Assembly (NCBI GenBank): GCA_018969295.1 | Contig: JAGWYN010000004.1 | Span: 62,001-126,000, forward strand | DNA: 64,000 nucleotides | Source of the DNA: Chloroflexota bacterium | Lineage (GTDB): Bacteria; Chloroflexota; Anaerolineae; Caldilineales; Caldilineaceae | Direction of reading: 5' to 3' | Shown: positions 40,155 through 48,865 of the stretch, piece after piece | Layout: each line of letters starts with the position of its first letter | How positions within the stretch are numbered: position 1 is the stretch's first letter | Translations under genes and position numbers: made by a program | The notes under the pieces: generated by a model | The model's input: only the letters and a program-made list of their open reading frames with translations | What the model was told of the DNA's origin: nothing | Database searches by the model: none

Positions 40155-42964
40155 ACAGGGAGACAGGGAAGGAGACAGGGAAGGAGACAGGGCCCCTGCG
40201 CTGGCAGCATGGCGCCGCTGCCGGGCTGCTGGCTGGGTTTGTCCTGTTGCTCTACAGCCAGCTGCTCTTCACCGATCGGGTGCTGGCGGGCGGCGACATC
40301 CAGCTCTATTTCTATCCCTACTGGTCCTACACCGGCGCGCAGCTGCGCGCCGGCGAACTGCCCTTCTGGAATCCCTATTTGTTTCTGGGGGGGCCTCTGC
40401 TGGCCAACCCACAGGCCGCCGTGCTTTACCCTCTGCACTGGCCGCTCTTTGCAGCCGGCGGCTGGGGTCTGCCGGTGACCGACCAGATCTACTGGAGCGC
40501 TGCGCTGCACACCTGGCTGCTGGGGCTGGGAGGCTATGGGTTGCTGCGTTTCTGGAGCTATGGGTGGCTGCCTGCCCTGTTGGCTGGCCTGCTTCTGGCC
40601 GGCAGCGGCTTTGTCGGCGGGCTGGTCGCCCACATCAACCAGCTCAACGCCACCGCCTGGCTGCCCTGGGCGCTGTGGGTGTTGGCCTGGGCAAAGGCTC
40701 GCCTGCCCGCCCGCCTGGGCTGGCGAGCAGCGGAGTGGTCTGTGCTGCTGCGTGCCAGCGCCCTGTACGCTCTGGCGGTGGCGCTGATGGTGCTGGCGGG
40801 CCACACCCAGACCCTCTTTGTCAACCTCTGCGGCCTGGCCCTCTGGCTGATCTGGCCGGGATCCTGCCGGGCAGCAGGCAAAAAACGCCGTTGCTGGATT
40901 GAACCGTTGCCCGCGCTGGCTGTTTACAGCATTGGGCTGGGGCTGGCGCTGCTGATCGCCGCCCCACAGCTGCTGCCGTCCCTGGAATTGAGCGCGCTGG
41001 GGCTGCGCAGCGGCGGGCTGAGTTATGGAGAGGCCACCAGTTTCAGCCTGCAGCCCCTGGCGCTGGGCTGGACACTGCTGCCCAGCTACGGGCTGGCCGA
41101 TCTGGGCGCAGTCTTCGACACCCCCGGCTACAGCGAATATGTGGCCTATCTGGGGCTGACCGGGCTGGGGGCAGCGCTGCTGGGGGCGTGGCGCGGAAAA
41201 GGAGCCGCCCGGCAGGCAGGGCTGCTGTTGGCGACGCTGGGGTTTCTGTTGGCTTTGGGCCGCTGGAATCCCCTCTATTTTTTGCTCTACCAGCTGGTGC
41301 CCGGTTTTGACCTGTTCCGGGCACCAGCGCGGTGGATGATGCTCTACACCCTCGGCATGGCACTGCTCGGGGGCACCGGGCTGGCCGCGCTGCCAATGCG
41401 TCGGCTGCCGCTCCTGGCCGGGCTGATCGGGCTGGCAGCGGTCGAATTGTGGTTTGCTGCGCGCAGCCTCCCCTACAGCCATCCGACCGCGCCGCAGGCT
41501 GTCTTCGAGGTGCGCAGCGCGCCAGCCCATCTCCTGACCAGCCCTGACCGGGAATTTCCCGGGGCAGCCGCCCGCTTTCTTGGCATGAGCAAGATCACCT
41601 ACGACCCTGGCGATCTGGCCGATTACCGCCAGCAGTTGGTCGAAGCGTCCCCCGACCCGCTCGACGCCCGGGCCTTCCAGGAGCTGGTGATCGCACAGAA
41701 AGTGCAGGAACTGCTCGTCCCCAACCTGCCCCTCTTCTGGCAGATTCCAGCCGTAGATGGTTTCGACGGCGGCCTGCTGCCGCTGCAGCGCTACCTCCGG
41801 CTGGCAGAACTGTTGGTGCCGCCTGACCGGCTGGTGCCAGATGGCCGCCTGCGCGAACAGATCGACCAGGTGCCGCCCAGCAGCCTGTTGGCCATGCTCA
41901 ACGTCGCCTATGTGGTGACCGACAAGGTCGGCGATCTCTGGTTCGAAGATGTCTTCTACGACCGCAGGATCGGGGCTGCGCTGGCCTCCCCGGACGCCCC
42001 CCTGGAGGTCGAGGTGCCCTCTGTCTTCGAGGCGACACACATCGACCTGATCGGCGCCGTCACGGGCGACAGCGCCGCGTGGGCTGAGGTAGCACAGACG
42101 GTGGCCTGGCTGGAAGTGACAGACCGCTCCGGTGCAGTCGAGCGCCTCCCACTGACTGCAGGGGGAGGGCTCGGGGCCCATTTTGCCGATGCTGCCCTCG
42201 ACAGCCCCTTGGCCACCCGCAGCGGCGTGACCGTCGCCTACCGCGATTTGGAAGGGGGCCGACAGGAGTACCGGGCCCGGCTGCCGCTGGCCAGCGCCCG
42301 CGAGGTGGCCTCACTGCGCATCCGAGCGGTCGATGCGCCGGTCACCCTGACCGTCCAGGCGGTCACCCTCTACGATGCACGGACCCGGATGTTTGCCGCA
42401 CTGCTGCCGAGCGACCGCGGCCGCTTTCAACTGGAACACAGCGGCGACGTCAAAATTTACCGCAATTTGGATCTGCTGCCCCGCGCGTTTCTGGCCCGCC
42501 AGCCGGTTGCGGTCACCGATCTCGAGACGGCCATCGAGGCCGTGCGCTCCTCGGCAGGAACCCTCACCCCCGTCGAAGGCACCCTCGACGGGGCCCAGCC
42601 GGCCGGGCCGACCGACCAGGCAGAACTCCTCGCCTACCAGCCCGAACGGGTGCAGATTCGAACCCAGAGCGCTGCACCGGCGTTGTTGGTGCTGAGCGAC
42701 AGCTTTTATCCGGGCTGGTCGGCGACCGTCGATGGCTTCCCAGCCCAGATAAAAGCCACCAACGTCCAGTTTCGTGGGGTCGTGGTGCCGGCTGGGGAGC
42801 ACACGGTGATCTTCACCTTCCTGCCTACCGGCTGGCAGCTGGGGGTCGTTTTGGCTGCCCTGGGAGGAGGGCTGCTTCTGGCGCTGGCCAGCCTCGGATG
42901 TATGCTGGCCAGAAAAGTGCGCTATAATCACAGTCACGGCAGAGTCACGACACAGGCACGGTGA
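40151..42964 (+). CDS. Large YfhO-like multi-pass membrane protein
   Basis: The 937-residue protein starts MNRETGKETGKETG. The N-terminal 480 residues hold about twelve hydrophobic segments, with DIQLYFYPYWSYTGAQLRAGELPFWNPY and LGGPLLANPQAAVLYPLHW, both characteristic of YfhO-like proteins. The C-terminal 420 residues form an extracytoplasmic beta-rich part ending in SDSFYPGWSATVDG and a last helix. YfhO proteins are linked to glycosylation of lipoteichoic acid or other envelope glycans. The start codon overlaps the GT39 stop by four bases. A 12-bp repeat (40159-40192) encodes the ETGK repeats. Confidence 0.85.
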   Translation: MNRETGKETGKETGPLRWQHGAAAGLLAGFVLLLYSQLLFTDRVLAGGDIQLYFYPYWSYTGAQLRAGELPFWNPYLFLGGPLLANPQAAVLYPLHWPLFAAGGWGLPVTDQIYWSAALHTWLLGLGGYGLLRFWSYGWLPALLAGLLLAGSGFVGGLVAHINQLNATAWLPWALWVLAWAKARLPARLGWRAAEWSVLLRASALYALAVALMVLAGHTQTLFVNLCGLALWLIWPGSCRAAGKKRRCWIEPLPALAVYSIGLGLALLIAAPQLLPSLELSALGLRSGGLSYGEATSFSLQPLALGWTLLPSYGLADLGAVFDTPGYSEYVAYLGLTGLGAALLGAWRGKGAARQAGLLLATLGFLLALGRWNPLYFLLYQLVPGFDLFRAPARWMMLYTLGMALLGGTGLAALPMRRLPLLAGLIGLAAVELWFAARSLPYSHPTAPQAVFEVRSAPAHLLTSPDREFPGAAARFLGMSKITYDPGDLADYRQQLVEASPDPLDARAFQELVIAQKVQELLVPNLPLFWQIPAVDGFDGGLLPLQRYLRLAELLVPPDRLVPDGRLREQIDQVPPSSLLAMLNVAYVVTDKVGDLWFEDVFYDRRIGAALASPDAPLEVEVPSVFEATHIDLIGAVTGDSAAWAEVAQTVAWLEVTDRSGAVERLPLTAGGGLGAHFADAALDSPLATRSGVTVAYRDLEGGRQEYRARLPLASAREVASLRIRAVDAPVTLTVQAVTLYDARTRMFAALLPSDRGRFQLEHSGDVKIYRNLDLLPRAFLARQPVAVTDLETAIEAVRSSAGTLTPVEGTLDGAQPAGPTDQAELLAYQPERVQIRTQSAAPALLVLSDSFYPGWSATVDGFPAQIKATNVQFRGVVVPAGEHTVIFTFLPTGWQLGVVLAALGGGLLLALASLGCMLARKVRYNHSHGRVTTQAR
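40159..40192 (+). repeat. 12-bp tandem repeat at the 5' end of the YfhO-like gene
   Basis: GGAGACAGGGAA occurs 2.8 times and encodes the ETGK repeats of the N-terminus in frame. Unit gain or loss would keep the reading frame. Confidence 0.9.
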
Positions 42965-43533
42965 GTGGGATGAACATCTTCAATCGTATCGTAGCGGTTT
43001 TGCTCTGGACAGGCCTGCTGCTGGCCAGTCTGGGCGCAGCGGTCGCCCCCTTATCGGCCCTGAATTGGCTTCAGACCACGCTGGCCAGCCTGGCAGCGTG
43101 GCTGGCTGCCGTTCAGAGAGAGACCCCGGTCTATTTTGTGATTGGCCAGGCTGCCTTTGGAATCGGGGGACTGCTGGTGCTGGGGGGCTTGCTTTTTTTG
43201 GAAGGAAGCAGCCTGCGCCGGCGCGGGGTCCGTGTCCATACCCCAGAAGGAGGTGCGGCCGAGCTGGATATTCTCAGCGTGGCACGGCGCCTGCAATGGC
43301 ACCTGGACCAGCTGGCCGAGGTGATCACCGTGGTGCCCATCGTGCGGCCGCGCGGCAGCACCGTCGACATCCGGCTGGAAATCGAGGCAGCCCCCCACAT
43401 CGATGTGCCCCTCAAAACCGACGAGGTGGTCGATGTGACCCGCACCGTGGTCGAGCAGGATATGGGGCTGCGTCTGGGCAAACTGGACGTACACATTCGC
43501 TGTGCCCCTTTTACCCCCGAGTGGAGCCCATGA
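42961..43533 (+). CDS. AmaP-like alkaline-shock membrane-anchor protein
   Basis: The 190-residue protein has two hydrophobic helices in its first 80 residues (about 8-30 and 58-80). The C-terminal soluble domain (GGAAELDILSVARRLQWHLDQL, VDIRLEIEAAPHIDVPLKTDEV) resembles the Asp23-like domain of AmaP. AmaP anchors Asp23 at the membrane in Gram-positive bacteria. The GTG at 42961 overlaps the previous stop (GTGA); an ATG at 42970 is also possible. It overlaps scpB by four bases. Confidence 0.75.
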   Translation: MSGMNIFNRIVAVLLWTGLLLASLGAAVAPLSALNWLQTTLASLAAWLAAVQRETPVYFVIGQAAFGIGGLLVLGGLLFLEGSSLRRRGVRVHTPEGGAAELDILSVARRLQWHLDQLAEVITVVPIVRPRGSTVDIRLEIEAAPHIDVPLKTDEVVDVTRTVVEQDMGLRLGKLDVHIRCAPFTPEWSP

Positions 43534-44318
43534 GCGGCCCTGCCGACCTCTCCAGTTCTGCCGAGAAGGCAACCCTCTTCTGTCCGCCTCCTCTTCCCCC
43601 AAGGCCCGAGACCAAGACCGAAGACGCCCCGACGGCTGCCATGACACCCCAGAACAGACGTCCGCCTCCGCCCAGCGCAGTGGCAGCCCCCCAGAAGCCA
43701 GAGCACAGCGGGCCGCTGCTGCGGGCAGAGGTTGCTGCCGGTGGGGCACCCGGTGCGGAGGGGCAGGATGCACTGTCGTTGCAAAGTGCGTTGGAGAGCC
43801 TGCTCTTTGTCGCCGACGCGCCGGTCGAGGCTGCCCAGCTGGCGCGGGCAGTTCACGTTGCGGTCGAGCAGGTCGAGGCAGCACTGCGCGGCCTCGAGGC
43901 GGGGTATCAAGCTGCCGGACGTGGGCTGAGGCTGGCAGAACGCAACGGGCGTTTTCAGCTTGTGACCGTGCCGGCTGCAGCGCCCCTGATCGAAGGCTTC
44001 CTTATGCTGGAGGCGAGTGCCCGGCTGAGCAGCCCGGCGCTGGAGACGCTGGCGATCGTGGCCTATCGTCAGCCAGTGACACGCGCCCAGATCGAGGCAG
44101 TGCGGGGCGTGGACTGTTCCGGCCTGCTGCGTTCGCTGCTGCAGCGCGGCCTGCTCGAGGAGTTTGACCGGCTCGACGCGCCGGGCCGCCCGGTGCGCTA
44201 CGGGGTCACCGAGCTGTTTATGCACCATTTTGGGTTGACCCGGCTGCAGGAGTTGCCCCCTTTGGAGCGGGCTGAAGACGAACAGCTCGACACGGCGTTG
44301 GCCCCAGAAGAGCCCTGA
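43530..44318 (+). CDS. scpB: Segregation and condensation protein B
   Basis: The 262-residue protein contains the two winged helices of ScpB from about residue 80: LQSALESLLFVADAPVEAAQLA, RLAERNGRFQLVT, LSSPALETLAIVAYRQPVTRAQIEAVRGVD, GRPVRYGVTELFMHHFGL. ScpB works with ScpA and SMC in chromosome condensation. An unusual N-terminal extension of about 78 residues, rich in Pro, Ala and Lys, looks disordered. ATG 43530 overlaps the AmaP-like stop (ATGA); an internal start would remove the extension. scpA is not adjacent. Confidence 0.92.
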   Translation: MSGPADLSSSAEKATLFCPPPLPPRPETKTEDAPTAAMTPQNRRPPPPSAVAAPQKPEHSGPLLRAEVAAGGAPGAEGQDALSLQSALESLLFVADAPVEAAQLARAVHVAVEQVEAALRGLEAGYQAAGRGLRLAERNGRFQLVTVPAAAPLIEGFLMLEASARLSSPALETLAIVAYRQPVTRAQIEAVRGVDCSGLLRSLLQRGLLEEFDRLDAPGRPVRYGVTELFMHHFGLTRLQELPPLERAEDEQLDTALAPEEP

Positions 44319-44356
44319 CGTTTCCCAAAACTGGCCCGCGCGATCGGCCTTTTTCG

Positions 44357-44365
44357 TGGTATGAT
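44357..44365 (+). promoter_or_regulatory. Extended -10 promoter before the DUF2207 gene
   Basis: TGGTATGAT matches an extended -10 element (TGnTATGAT) 50 bases before ATG 44415. No good -35 box is present, as is common for extended -10 promoters. Confidence 0.4.
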
Positions 44366-44414
44366 GTGATGTAAGGAAAGAAGTTTGTTTCGCCCAAGAA
44401 TGGTAGGAATTGCC

Positions 44415-46346
44415 ATGCGTATCTTGTCCCGTTGGTTCGGGTTGTGGTTGGCGGCGATCCTGGTCGGCAGCCTGGCCGGGGCGGCAGCGTTGCCCGTCAG
44501 CGCCGCCGAGAAGAGCCTGGTCTGGGAACGGTTCGATGTCGATCTGCAGATCAACCTGGATGGCACCTTCGACGTAGCGGAGCACCAGTCGATCCGATTT
44601 TTGGATGGAACCTTTACCTTCGGCTACCGCGACATTCCCAAGCGGCATCTGGCCTCTCTTTCGGAGTGGTCGGTGGTCGACGCGGCCGGAAACCGCTACA
44701 CCCAGGCGGAGGGTGGCAGGTTGCCCTACACCTTTGTGGTCGACGACGTCGGCAGCAGCTACACGATTCGCTGGTATTTTCCGGAGACCGACCAGCCCCA
44801 GAGCTACACATTGCGTTATCGGGTGCACGACGGCCTGCGCTACTATGCTGGCGGTGACCAGCTCTGGTGGAAAGCGATCTTTGCCGACCGGCAGTTCCCG
44901 GTGGCCGCCTCGCGCGTGCGGGTGGTGGTGCCCAGCCCGGCCACGATCGAGCAGTGGGGGGCCTACCTCGGCACAGCGGAGGCGGGCGACGAGGTGCTCG
45001 CCCGTCTGCTGGACAGCAACCGGACCGCCCTCTTTGAAAGCCAGCGAAGCCTCTCTGCGGGCGAGGAGCTGGAGGTGCGCGTGCAGTTCACAGCAGGGGT
45101 CGTTGCGGGCAGTGCGCCTTCCTGGCAGGCGGCGGCCGACGCGGAGGCGGCCCAGGTGGAGGCGGAAGAGGCTTTTCGAGAACGCTGGGGGCCGGTGGCG
45201 ACCGTGGCCTTCGGGCTTTTGGGGTTGGCCCTGCTGCTGGGCGGCCCGGTGCTGGTCTATCTGATGTGGTATCGCTTCGGCCGCGACAAACCGGTCGAAC
45301 GGGTCGCCGACTATCTGCCCGAACCGCCGGACGAGCTCGCCCCTGGGCTGGCCGGGCTCCTGCTCGACGACAGCGCCGACATGCAAGATGTCATCGCCAC
45401 GTTGGTCGACCTGGCCCGGCGCAAGGTGCTGAGCATCACCGAGGTGCACGAGGCTGGTTTTTTCCGCACCGGCACTGACTTTGTCTATCGGCGCGAGGGC
45501 AGGGAGGAGCGGCTGGCGGGCTTCGAAGGGCAGCTGCTGGCCGCCCTTTTCGGTGCGGGGGAGGAAAAAAAGCTCTCCCAGCTCAAAAACCATTTCTACC
45601 GGGATCTGCCCGGCATCAAACAGGCCATGTATGCTGAGATGGTCTCTCGTGGCTACTATCCTACTGCGCCGGATTCAGTCCGCACCTTGTTCGGGGTGAT
45701 CGGCGGCGCGGCCATGCTGCTGGCGCTGCTGGTGGCGTTTGGGTTGAGCACCTGGCTGTTCGAGCTGACACCCGCTGCGATCTGCCCGGGGATCGGCCTC
45801 TTTGTGGTGGCGGTGGCCATCCTCGTTGCCTCGCGCGCCATGCCGCGCAAGACAGAGATGGGGGCGGTCGCCGCTGCGCGCTGGAAAGGCTTCAAGGAAT
45901 ATCTGCGCAACATCGATCGCTACGCCGACCTGGAAGCGCAGAAAGCCCTCTGGGACCGCTGGCTGCCCTACGCGATCGCGTTTGGCGTAGACAAGGAGTA
46001 CATCCGTAAATTTGAAGGGGCCAGCGCCCCGGCTCCCGGCTGGTATATTCCCTCGCCCGATCTCTACGGCCCCTATCGTCGGCGCTACTTTGGCGGTGGC
46101 CTGCCCGGGGGGGGTGAAGGGGGGAACGACGAAAGAGGGGGCACCCTTGGGGGGGGGCTGGGCGAAGCTTCGCGCGGGATGGGCGGTGGGCTGGCCAGCA
46201 TGAGTGCCGGGCTGGGAGCCCTGCTCAGCAGCACCAGCAGCACGTTGACCAGCCGGCCCAGCAGCAGCAGCGGCGGGGGGGGCTGGAGCGGCGGGGGCGG
46301 GGGAGGAGGAGGCGGCGGAGGGGGCGGCGGGGGGGGCTTCGGCTGA
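44415..46346 (+). CDS. DUF2207-family membrane protein with poly-glycine tail
   Basis: The 643-residue protein has a signal peptide (about 1-31) and an extracytoplasmic DUF2207 domain (SLVWERFDVDLQINLDGTFDVAEHQSI, FTFGYRDIPKR, YRVHDGLRYYAGGDQLWWKAIF). A membrane helix lies at about 255-280. A cytoplasmic part (ADMQDVIATLVDLARRKVLSITE) follows, then two helices at about 430-475 and a Gly-rich C-terminus with a near-pure glycine run (about 616-643). DUF2207 proteins are conserved, often annotated as predicted membrane proteins, and have no known activity. It heads a run of co-directional membrane genes. Confidence 0.9.
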   Translation: MRILSRWFGLWLAAILVGSLAGAAALPVSAAEKSLVWERFDVDLQINLDGTFDVAEHQSIRFLDGTFTFGYRDIPKRHLASLSEWSVVDAAGNRYTQAEGGRLPYTFVVDDVGSSYTIRWYFPETDQPQSYTLRYRVHDGLRYYAGGDQLWWKAIFADRQFPVAASRVRVVVPSPATIEQWGAYLGTAEAGDEVLARLLDSNRTALFESQRSLSAGEELEVRVQFTAGVVAGSAPSWQAAADAEAAQVEAEEAFRERWGPVATVAFGLLGLALLLGGPVLVYLMWYRFGRDKPVERVADYLPEPPDELAPGLAGLLLDDSADMQDVIATLVDLARRKVLSITEVHEAGFFRTGTDFVYRREGREERLAGFEGQLLAALFGAGEEKKLSQLKNHFYRDLPGIKQAMYAEMVSRGYYPTAPDSVRTLFGVIGGAAMLLALLVAFGLSTWLFELTPAAICPGIGLFVVAVAILVASRAMPRKTEMGAVAAARWKGFKEYLRNIDRYADLEAQKALWDRWLPYAIAFGVDKEYIRKFEGASAPAPGWYIPSPDLYGPYRRRYFGGGLPGGGEGGNDERGGTLGGGLGEASRGMGGGLASMSAGLGALLSSTSSTLTSRPSSSSGGGGWSGGGGGGGGGGGGGGGGFG

Positions 46347-46384
46347 CCCCCGAAAAAAACCCGACAGAGAGAAAGCAGGTCACA

Positions 46385-46933
46385 ATGATCGGGAGTGGCA
46401 AGACAGTTGGCTTGGTGTTGATGGGGGTCAGCGCAGCCCTGCTGCTGGTCTTCAGTTTCTGGGTGTTGGCCGCGCTGGCGGGCAACGAGACGACCAGCGC
46501 AGGGGCCGTTTTGGGGTTGCTCCTGGCCTTGCTGGTCATGGGCCCGCTCTTGGGTGCCGGCGCCTATCTCTTCCGCCGGGGCGGGCAAGAACAGCGCGAA
46601 TATGCCCAGGTGGCCAAAGAAAAACAGATTCTCAACGCGGTGCTGGCCCGTGGCCAGGTGACGATCCACGAACTGATCGTCGACCTGCAGTTGCCCCGCG
46701 AGGAGATCGAGCGTATGATTCAAAGCTTGGTGGGCAAACAGCTCTTCAGCGGCGCCATCAACTGGGAAAAGGGGCTGCTCTACAGTGTGGAAAGCCAGAA
46801 ACTCACCAGCGACCACCGGTGCCCCAACTGCGGGGGAGAGCTGCAATTTGCCGGCAAAGGGCTGATCGCCTGCCCCTACTGTGGCAGCCAAGTCTTTTTG
46901 ACCAGACGGGCAGCTGCACAGACAGCCCCCTGA
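46385..46933 (+). CDS. Membrane protein with C-terminal zinc ribbon
   Basis: The 182-residue protein has two membrane helices (about 8-32 and 40-64). A soluble helical region (KEKQILNAVLARGQVTIHELIVDLQLPREEIERMIQSLVG) reads like a small winged helix. A zinc ribbon has Cys pairs at 146/149 and 163/166 (CPNC and CPYC). It lies 38 bases after the DUF2207 gene. Similar helix-plus-zinc-ribbon proteins occur beside SPFH and DUF2207 genes in other bacteria. The function is unknown. Confidence 0.8.
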   Translation: MIGSGKTVGLVLMGVSAALLLVFSFWVLAALAGNETTSAGAVLGLLLALLVMGPLLGAGAYLFRRGGQEQREYAQVAKEKQILNAVLARGQVTIHELIVDLQLPREEIERMIQSLVGKQLFSGAINWEKGLLYSVESQKLTSDHRCPNCGGELQFAGKGLIACPYCGSQVFLTRRAAAQTAP

Positions 46934-46979
46934 GTGGCTCCCTGTTCGTTTAGGTACAGGTCCAGCTGCGATCCAGATC

Positions 46980-47007
46980 GCGTAAAAGCCAGAGCGTAAA
47001 AGCCAGA
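46980..47007 (+). repeat. Tandem duplication of 14 bp upstream of the helical protein gene
   Basis: GCGTAAAAGCCAGA occurs twice without a gap, ending 13 bases before ATG 47021 and directly before the ribosome-binding site AAGGAG. Confidence 0.9.
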
Positions 47008-47020
47008 GAAGGAGCTTGCA

Positions 47021-47596
47021 ATGACCGAAAATTTTGTGGAATCTGCCAAGAACCAGATGGGAGGGGTGGAGCGGCTGCTCAAAGGGCTGCCGGGGATTCG
47101 GGGGTATGTCGACAAGGAACTGCGGCGGGATGCAGACAAGCGGGTGCGCGAGGCGATCGCCGCTTCGCTCGACCAGAGCCGGGCAGCCTTGGTCGCTGTT
47201 CAAAACAACCTGCTCAAGGCAGGCGGGCTGGCGCTGATGGACGAGGTGGACGAAGCGGCGGTGGCGCTGCAGACGCTGGCAGACCGCATCAAGACAGCGA
47301 GCTACGGCTACGCCGGCCTCTTTGACCCGGTGCGCGTCAAAGAGGCACAGCTGGACGCGCTGGTGCGCTTCGACCAGGCGCTGGCCCGAGAAGCTGGCGC
47401 CTTGCACGCCCGCGTCGAAGCGCTGGCTGCGGCCGTCCAGCAGCGTGCAGACTTCAACGCCGCGCTGGAAGAGTTCAACCGGACGGTCACCCACCTCAAC
47501 AGCCTCTTCGGCAAACGGGGGCAGGCGATCGAGGTCCCCACTCTGTTGGACGACCCCACTTATTTGCCATCGGAGGATCCTGGCGCCGCCCGCTGA
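47021..47596 (+). CDS. Helical (coiled-coil-like) cytoplasmic protein of unknown function
   Basis: The 191-residue protein has no membrane segment or known catalytic motif. Its N-terminus contains GLPGIRGYVDKELRRDADKRVREAIAASLDQ. The middle is rich in Ala, Leu, Glu and Arg with heptad-like spacing (EAGALHARVEALAAAVQQRADFN). AGAAGGAG precedes ATG 47021. Its place between a zinc-ribbon membrane protein and an SPFH protein suggests a scaffold, perhaps analogous to PspA in similar clusters; sequence similarity to PspA is not evident. Confidence 0.7.
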   Translation: MTENFVESAKNQMGGVERLLKGLPGIRGYVDKELRRDADKRVREAIAASLDQSRAALVAVQNNLLKAGGLALMDEVDEAAVALQTLADRIKTASYGYAGLFDPVRVKEAQLDALVRFDQALAREAGALHARVEALAAAVQQRADFNAALEEFNRTVTHLNSLFGKRGQAIEVPTLLDDPTYLPSEDPGAAR

Positions 47597-47726
47597 GCGT
47601 GCTGCCCAGGAAGCTGCAAAGTTGCCCGGGGGCCTTGGATTGGCTGCGCCGTCCTGCATACGCAGGGGTGGAAGCGTTGCCAGGTTTTTGTAAACTCTTC
47701 TGTAGAAAAGAAAGGGAGCAGCTGCA

Positions 47727-48779
47727 ATGCCAAGAATTATCGATGTCGTCGAAGTCCCTGACCAGGGCGCCAATGATCTGGTGTCGCGTGTGCCAGAGGT
47801 TGGTTCCGGGGATTTTCGCCTGGGCAGCCAGGTGATTGTGCGGGAGAGCCAGAACGCGATTTTCTACCGAGACGGCAAATCGCTCGACACGTTTGGCCCC
47901 GGACGCCACACGATCACGACCGCCAATCTGCCGCTGATCAGCAGTGTGATGAGTTTTTTCACGGGGGGCAACGATGTCTTTACCGCTGAGGTTTTTTTCG
48001 TCAACCTGCGCGAGTTCACCGATCTGAAGTGGGGGACCCCGCAGCCGATCAGCCTGCGCGACAGCGAGTTGGGGTTTGCTCGGGTGCGCGGCTTTGGCCA
48101 GTACACGATCCAGATCGCCGAACCCAAACGGTTTGTCGACCAGATTGTCGGCACGCAGGGGCTGTTTCGGACCAGCCAGATCGAAGATTATCTGCGCAAC
48201 ACCATCGTCAGCACCTTGACCGATGTGTTGGGCGAAAACATGACCAGCCTCTTCGACCTGCCCCGTCTGATGGACGAACTGGGGGCAGCGGTCAAAGCCA
48301 AGGCCACTGCTGCGTTCGCTGCGATGGGCATCCACCTCAAACAGTTGATGGTCGTCTCGATCACCCCGACCGACGAGACGGCCAAGGCGATCGACGAGCG
48401 GGCCAGCATGGGAGCCATCGGCAATCTGGACTCCTACCTCAAGTACAAAGCGGCGCGTGCCATGGGCGATGCGGCCAACAACCCAGCGGGCAGCGGCACC
48501 GCAGAAGGGGTGGGGTTGGGGGCTGGAATTGGCCTGGGGGCTGGAATGGCGGGCATGATCTCGCAGGCGATGCAAAGTTCGGCGCCGCCCGCAGCTGCGC
48601 CGTCGGCAGCCCCTGCGGCGGTGGCGGCGATTCTGACGCTGGAAGAGGCTGCCGCCTATCTCAAAGTGACGCCCGCCGATGTGGAGGCCGCCATCGCCGC
48701 CGGCGATCTCAAGGCGAAAAAGATCGGCAGCCAGTACCGGATCGCCAAGGATGCGGTCGACGCTTTTCTGGCCAGTTGA
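47727..48779 (+). CDS. SPFH/band-7 (YdjI-like) protein with C-terminal excisionase-like HTH
   Basis: The 350-residue protein has an SPFH core (about 30-240): GSQVIVRESQNAIFYRDGK, FGPGRHTITTANLP, FFVNLREFTDLKWGTPQPI and RGFGQYTIQI, close to the YdjI/virion-core-like SPFH group. The usual membrane-spanning N-terminus is absent. After a Gly/Ala/Pro-rich linker (about 250-300) comes ILTLEEAAAYLKVTPADVEAAI and KIGSQYRIAKDAVDAFL, a clear HTH_17/excisionase-type domain, where relatives usually carry a zinc ribbon. SPFH proteins form large membrane-bound rings. DNA contact by this HTH is inference. An S49 protease gene follows after 86 bases. Confidence 0.88.
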   Translation: MPRIIDVVEVPDQGANDLVSRVPEVGSGDFRLGSQVIVRESQNAIFYRDGKSLDTFGPGRHTITTANLPLISSVMSFFTGGNDVFTAEVFFVNLREFTDLKWGTPQPISLRDSELGFARVRGFGQYTIQIAEPKRFVDQIVGTQGLFRTSQIEDYLRNTIVSTLTDVLGENMTSLFDLPRLMDELGAAVKAKATAAFAAMGIHLKQLMVVSITPTDETAKAIDERASMGAIGNLDSYLKYKAARAMGDAANNPAGSGTAEGVGLGAGIGLGAGMAGMISQAMQSSAPPAAAPSAAPAAVAAILTLEEAAAYLKVTPADVEAAIAAGDLKAKKIGSQYRIAKDAVDAFLAS

Positions 48780-48865
48780 GCGGGTGACCCTTCTGCTTTC
48801 AGCCAGCTCGGTCTGGCTGAAAGCACAAAGCAAAGAGACGCTGCAAACGGGCGGAGCAGGATAGG

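Noticed and set aside
43131..45593. An 820-codon minus-strand frame across scpB and the DUF2207 gene
   Set aside because: Both plus-strand genes are well supported, and the antisense composition (many Gln, Arg, His) is typical of shadow frames.
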